NCBI GenBank assembly: GCA_050945755.1
Contig: JBMNTN010000019.1
Location: forward strand, 1 to 35,486
DNA length: 35,486 nt
Source: JAQVXR01 sp050945755
GTDB lineage: Bacteria; Bacillota; Dehalobacteriia; Dehalobacteriales; Dehalobacteriaceae
Direction of reading: 5' to 3'
The notes under the pieces were generated by a model. That model saw only the letters and a program-made list of their open reading frames with translations. It was not told the origin of the DNA and made no database searches. How positions within the stretch are numbered: position 1 is the stretch's first letter; the number at the start of each line of letters is the position of its first letter. This document shows positions 32,618-35,486 of the stretch, piece by piece. A program made the position numbers and the translations under genes.

Positions 32618-33733
32618 ATGCTGAAAGTTAAAAACCTTACTCAAGCGGAAATCGAAGAAAACTATGTCAAGCTGCGCGATAGGATGAATGAGTTGAGCTT
32701 CGGCTATTGTCCAACGGAATCCGGCATCGAATTTGTTCTGCTCAAACGCTTCTTCACCCCGGAGGACGTTGCATACTGGCTGGAGATGGAGACGGATACG
32801 TACTTTACCGCTCAGCAGTATGCAGAAATAACCGATCTATCCATTGAGAAGGCATCTGAAGTACTTGAAGATATGTCTCATAGGGGACTGCTCTTCAGAG
32901 TTCGCCGTGGCGGAAGAGCGGAGTACCATGTAGTTCCTATAGCTCACGGCGTATATGAGTTCAATCTTAATCACCTGGACGAGAAAGAATGGACAATGGC
33001 GCTTGCGGGCCATTTTGGACAGGGGATGCTTCAGCAGGTATACGATGTAAACATTCCGTTCTACCGTTCGGTGCCGATAAATATGGACGTGGTCAAGGGC
33101 AGCGAGGTCTATCCATATGATGATATTGTGAAGCAAGTCAGCCAGTATAACGTTTTTGGCGTCTCAAACTGTACCTGCCGTCAGCTCAACAAGACTTGCG
33201 GCGCGCCTGATGCGGGCTTTGAAATGGAGACCTGTATTACCTGTGGCGAAATGGCGGAGTTTTATATCGAAAATGGTATTGCACGGGAAATTACCATTGA
33301 CGAAGTGTTGGCCATACTGAAGAGAAGTGCCGATAAAGGAATGATTATTCAGTGTGTCTATTCCAAGAACAGCGAGATAGTCTGCTCCTGTCATGTTGAC
33401 GGCTGCGGCATCCTTCAGGCAGCCAAACTCTTTGGCGGCAATGCCACTAAAAACATTAGCAACTATTACCTGGAGCAGGATCAGGACGTATGCATTAGTT
33501 GCGGCAAGTGTGAGGAAAGGTGTCCGATGCACGCAATAGCGATGAATGAAGAAAATAAACCTATTGCTGATTCAAGTTGTGTAGGTTGCGGTCAATGCGT
33601 TTCCGTCTGTCCGGTAAATGCTAAGGTGTTGGTGAAGAAAGAATCCATCGAAAAACTGCCTGATTCAATTTTTGACGCTTATAGTCAGATGCAGGAATAT
33701 CGTAAATCCGTTGGAAACCTCTCGAAAAAATAA
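32618..33733 (+). CDS. Winged-helix/[4Fe-4S] fusion protein
   Basis: 371 aa, cytosolic. AAGAGGAG precedes the ATG. Residues ~45-105 look like a winged helix (FTAQQYAEITDLSIEKASEVL, then GLLFRVRRGGRAEYHVV), similar to MarR-like folds. A middle Cys cluster follows: Cys185, Cys187, Cys194, Cys206, Cys209 and then Cys256, Cys258, Cys263. The C-terminus has two ferredoxin CxxCxxCxxxCP motifs: Cys292/295/298/302 and Cys321/324/327/331, predicting two [4Fe-4S] clusters. I recognise the type as an uncharacterised ferredoxin-like protein often near FAD oxidoreductases, without a known function. It could couple electron transfer to a DNA- or protein-binding domain. First gene of a cluster with hypA and a flavoprotein. 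Confidence 0.8.
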   Translation: MLKVKNLTQAEIEENYVKLRDRMNELSFGYCPTESGIEFVLLKRFFTPEDVAYWLEMETDTYFTAQQYAEITDLSIEKASEVLEDMSHRGLLFRVRRGGRAEYHVVPIAHGVYEFNLNHLDEKEWTMALAGHFGQGMLQQVYDVNIPFYRSVPINMDVVKGSEVYPYDDIVKQVSQYNVFGVSNCTCRQLNKTCGAPDAGFEMETCITCGEMAEFYIENGIAREITIDEVLAILKRSADKGMIIQCVYSKNSEIVCSCHVDGCGILQAAKLFGGNATKNISNYYLEQDQDVCISCGKCEERCPMHAIAMNEENKPIADSSCVGCGQCVSVCPVNAKVLVKKESIEKLPDSIFDAYSQMQEYRKSVGNLSKK

Positions 33734-33756
33734 ACGGGTCTGTGAGGTGTTGCTCT

Positions 33757-34107
33757 ATGCATGAAATGGCAATAACTGAAAGTGTTGTGGAGATTGTGCT
33801 GAAGCACGCCGAATTGGCCGGGGCCAAAAAAGTTGTGCACGTCAGACTGAAAATTGGCGAAGTCCGAGATATAATCCATGACCTGATGGAAAAGTGTTTC
33901 AGATTTATCGCCAGGGGGACGATTGCAGATGAGGCTGAACTTGAAATCATAAAGGTTCCTCTTGTTGTTCGTTGCGCTAGGTGTGAAAAGGAGAACCGGG
34001 AATATATCAGTAATTATGCCGAAATGAAGTGTAATCATTGTGGTTCTACCGATCTTAAACTTGTGAGTGGAAACGAATTTTTCATCGAGGATATTAAAAT
34101 CGTGTAG
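33757..34107 (+). CDS. hypA: HypA-type nickel metallochaperone
   Basis: HypA delivers nickel to [NiFe] hydrogenase (with HypB) and sometimes urease. The conserved N-terminus MHEMAITES fixes the start at ATG 33757; His2 is the Ni ligand. 116 aa. The zinc site is Cys73/Cys76 (CARC) and Cys92/Cys95 (CNHC). It is an orphan: no hypB, hypC-F or hydrogenase subunit is seen in this window. The start is 24 bases after the [4Fe-4S] gene's stop, so the two are co-expressed. Confidence 0.92.
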   Translation: MHEMAITESVVEIVLKHAELAGAKKVVHVRLKIGEVRDIIHDLMEKCFRFIARGTIADEAELEIIKVPLVVRCARCEKENREYISNYAEMKCNHCGSTDLKLVSGNEFFIEDIKIV

Positions 34108-34325
34108 TGGTCGTGTTAAGCGTAATACAGTTCGTATAGAGCGTATTATCAGGAATAGAAATTAAGTGAAAGAAGCACAGGAAATCCCATATCTGTGCTC
34201 TCTTTATTCCATGAAGATTGCAAACACGCGATATAGCCAAGTTGTAGATTTGATGGAAAGTAGTTAGGCGGAACAATGATGAAGGCCAATACGATAATCG
34301 TTGATATCAAGGAGGTTAGTTTATT
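34108..34325 (+). other. hypA-flavoprotein intergenic region
   Basis: 218 bases. AGCACAG (34174-34180) and CTGTGCT (34193-34199) form a 7-bp hairpin followed by CTCTTTATT, a weak terminator. A 17-codon frame from ATG 34277 ends in a TGA that overlaps the flavoprotein ATG (ATGA); it has no clear ribosome binding site of its own, while AAGGAGG for the flavoprotein lies inside it. Confidence 0.5.
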
Positions 34326-34961
34326 ATGAGTAATTTTGACACTGAAACCATCATAGTTGGCGGTGGTTGTGCGGGGATGTCCTGCGCATATGGGTTAAGG
34401 AAGGAGAACCGGGCTTATACACTTATTTGTGACCGCATGGGCGGGCGTATTATGTATGATCCTAAGCTTGACATGAATTTTGGCGCGGTTTTTTATTTCG
34501 GGAACTACCATCATATGTTGGGCTTAAAGATTCTGACACCCGGCCCCGATGTTCTTCCGAGTTTGCGCCAGGGGTGCTGCCACCCGGATGAACACAAGCA
34601 ATTCGCGGCACTCTCCGCTCATACCCTGGGGCATGTCGGCAGCCTGTTGAAGTTTCAGCGCTATATGAAGAAGAAATTCTTGCCCCATTACGAAAACTTT
34701 AAGAAAGAGTGTGAAACCCGTGAAGTCGCATCTGTTCTTAAGGAAGATCCCTTCATGAGCGATCTGTTCTACAAAACAGCCGATAAGATGATTGAGGAGG
34801 TCGGTTTTCAGAAAATTGCGGATGACCTTGTGAGTCTGTTTGCTCATGGGTGCACAGGTACGCCAATCAAGAAGCTTTCGGCATTGGATTACTTGAATTG
34901 TGTTCAGGCTTTGGTTATGGAATTGAAGCGTTTTCGTTTTGAAGCGGATCGAATAATGTGA
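34326..34961 (+). pseudogene. FAD-dependent oxidoreductase, truncated by an inserted element
   Basis: The visible product is 211 aa; NAD(P)/FAD-dependent oxidoreductases of this amine-oxidase-like type are usually well over 400. The start is well supported (AAGGAGG, ATG 34326). The N-terminus has the dinucleotide-binding motif IIVGGGCAGMSCAYGL (residues 9-24) and GGRIMYD, an FAD-contact segment. No C-terminal FAD or substrate domain is present: the frame stops at TGA 34959 within a sequence that looks like a transposon end (repeats from 34962). It is therefore most likely a gene cut by insertion. The missing part cannot be seen in the window. Confidence 0.75.
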
Positions 34962-35136
34962 TTTTGCAAATTAAACCAGCATATCTTTTGCAAAATAAAT
35001 TGGCATAGTAACCGGGGCAAAGTAAAAAAGTTTCAAATTGCTTTAGATGACCTAACAGAAATTTTTCATATTTGCACGTTATTCTGGTATCCGGAATAAA
35101 GAGAAAACCGGCGGGATTTTCCCAACCGGTCGTTAC
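34957..35136. mobile_element. Probable transposon terminus with repeated ends
   Basis: Directly at the flavoprotein break, the sequence begins TGTGATTTTGC and has three related repeats: GCAAATTAAACCAGCAT (from 34966), GCAAAATAAATTGGCAT (from 34990) and GCAAAGTAAAAAAGTTT (from 35017), 24 and 27 bases apart. The first two are near-identical in layout (TTTTGCAAANTAAANNNGCATA). Such arrays of transposase-binding repeats mark the ends of Mu/IS21/Tn7-like elements. The adjacent minus-strand ATPase gene fits. The other end is outside the window. Confidence 0.6.
35098..35130 (-). terminator. Terminator of the minus-strand ATPase gene
   Basis: ACCGGCGGGA with TCCCAACCGGT (35107-35130) forms a hairpin with small mismatches; read on the minus strand it is followed by TTTTCTCTTTA. 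Confidence 0.6.
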
Positions 35137-35486
35137 TTAAATTCCTGATTCAGTTGCCGCCAGCCGGACTACTTCTTCGTCAATTAAATCTTTTTTTGCC
35201 TGGCAACCGGCAAGAAGAGAATGGGTAGCCAGTTTATTGATCAGTCTGGGCCATCCCCGAGAAAGAGAGGCAATGGCTTGAATCGAGGTATCGGAAAAAA
35301 TAGTGTGTTTAGCACCAGCTAGTTCAAGATGATGAAGGATATATCCCTTTACTTCATCTTTAGATAACGGTTCTACCTTGTAACGCATCATAATCCGTTG
35401 TGAAAGAGGCCGGTTATGGTTTAGTGAAAGCTTGTCCATAAGATGAGGCAGGCCGGAAAGAATAAGAATAAAGGGATTTTCCGAAT
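35137..35486 (-). CDS. ExeA/TniB-like AAA ATPase, C-terminal part (cut by window edge)
   Basis: 115 aa are visible, entering at the window edge with no start. The first residues NPFILILSGLPHL resemble the sensor/Walker B strand of ExeA-like AAA ATPases, followed by NRPLSQRIMMRYKVEPLSKDEVKGYI (split motif: PLSQRI and PLSKDEV) and the C-terminal helical lid with GWPRLINKLATHSLL. These ATPases are commonly paired with Mu-like or DDE transposases to select target sites. The Walker A motif and any transposase lie beyond the edge. It belongs to the probable transposon whose end is at 34957. Confidence 0.75.
   Translation of the reverse strand, partial: SENPFILILSGLPHLMDKLSLNHNRPLSQRIMMRYKVEPLSKDEVKGYILHHLELAGAKHTIFSDTSIQAIASLSRGWPRLINKLATHSLLAGCQAKKDLIDEEVVRLAATESGI

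Noticed and set aside
1..35486. CRISPR arrays, tRNA genes and rRNA genes
   Set aside because: I see no regularly spaced repeats of CRISPR type, no tRNA cloverleaf apart from tmRNA, and no rRNA sequence.

Overview
The window looks like a chromosomal segment of a spore-forming, low-to-mid GC Firmicute of the class Clostridia, probably Peptococcaceae-like. The evidence is WhiA, RapZ and YvcK, a YhcN/YlaJ-type sporulation lipoprotein, a gap-pgk-tpiA-gpmI-eno operon, the secG...rnr-smpB-ssrA order, strong AGGAGG ribosome binding sites, and the tmRNA tag ANDNYALAA. The genus cannot be fixed from sequence alone. Nearly everything from 1 to 31 kb is on the + strand and vertically inherited in appearance.

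Layout. 1-2911: the 3' end of uvrA overlapping uvrC (nucleotide excision repair). 2956-5075: a HAD phosphatase and a bifunctional phosphoglucose/phosphomannose isomerase. 5076-5430: a gene-free stretch with a fold-back repeat. 5431-10182: PHP hydrolase, rapZ, yvcK, a sporulation lipoprotein and whiA. 10356-11732: rpoN (sigma-54). 12021-15487: a two-component system whose sensor fuses a methyltransferase-type corrinoid-binding module, a PocR ligand-sensing domain and a LytS-type histidine kinase, with a YesN/AraC-type response regulator. 15711-21801: lower glycolysis. 21910-24212: secG and a membrane pyrophosphatase. 24326-25296: a thioesterase and an HD-domain protein. 25408-29867: a cysteine desulfurase, thiI and rnr, tightly coupled. 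30127-31067: smpB, tmRNA and a terminator.

Downstream of ssrA, a common insertion point, the window becomes accessory. It holds a small basic protein, several terminators, a divergent TetR regulator, and a cluster of a winged-helix/ferredoxin fusion protein, an orphan HypA and a flavoprotein. The flavoprotein is cut at about residue 211 by what looks like the end of a transposon encoding an ExeA/TniB-like ATPase on the minus strand.

The most interesting item is the corrinoid-PocR-kinase plus AraC-regulator pair. It occupies the place between rpoN and gap where related Firmicutes usually carry the glycolytic repressor cggR. Its upstream region has paired direct repeats and mutually exclusive hairpins. 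I infer that it senses methyl-group or corrinoid status; its targets are not visible here, though the glycolytic operon next to it is the obvious candidate to test.
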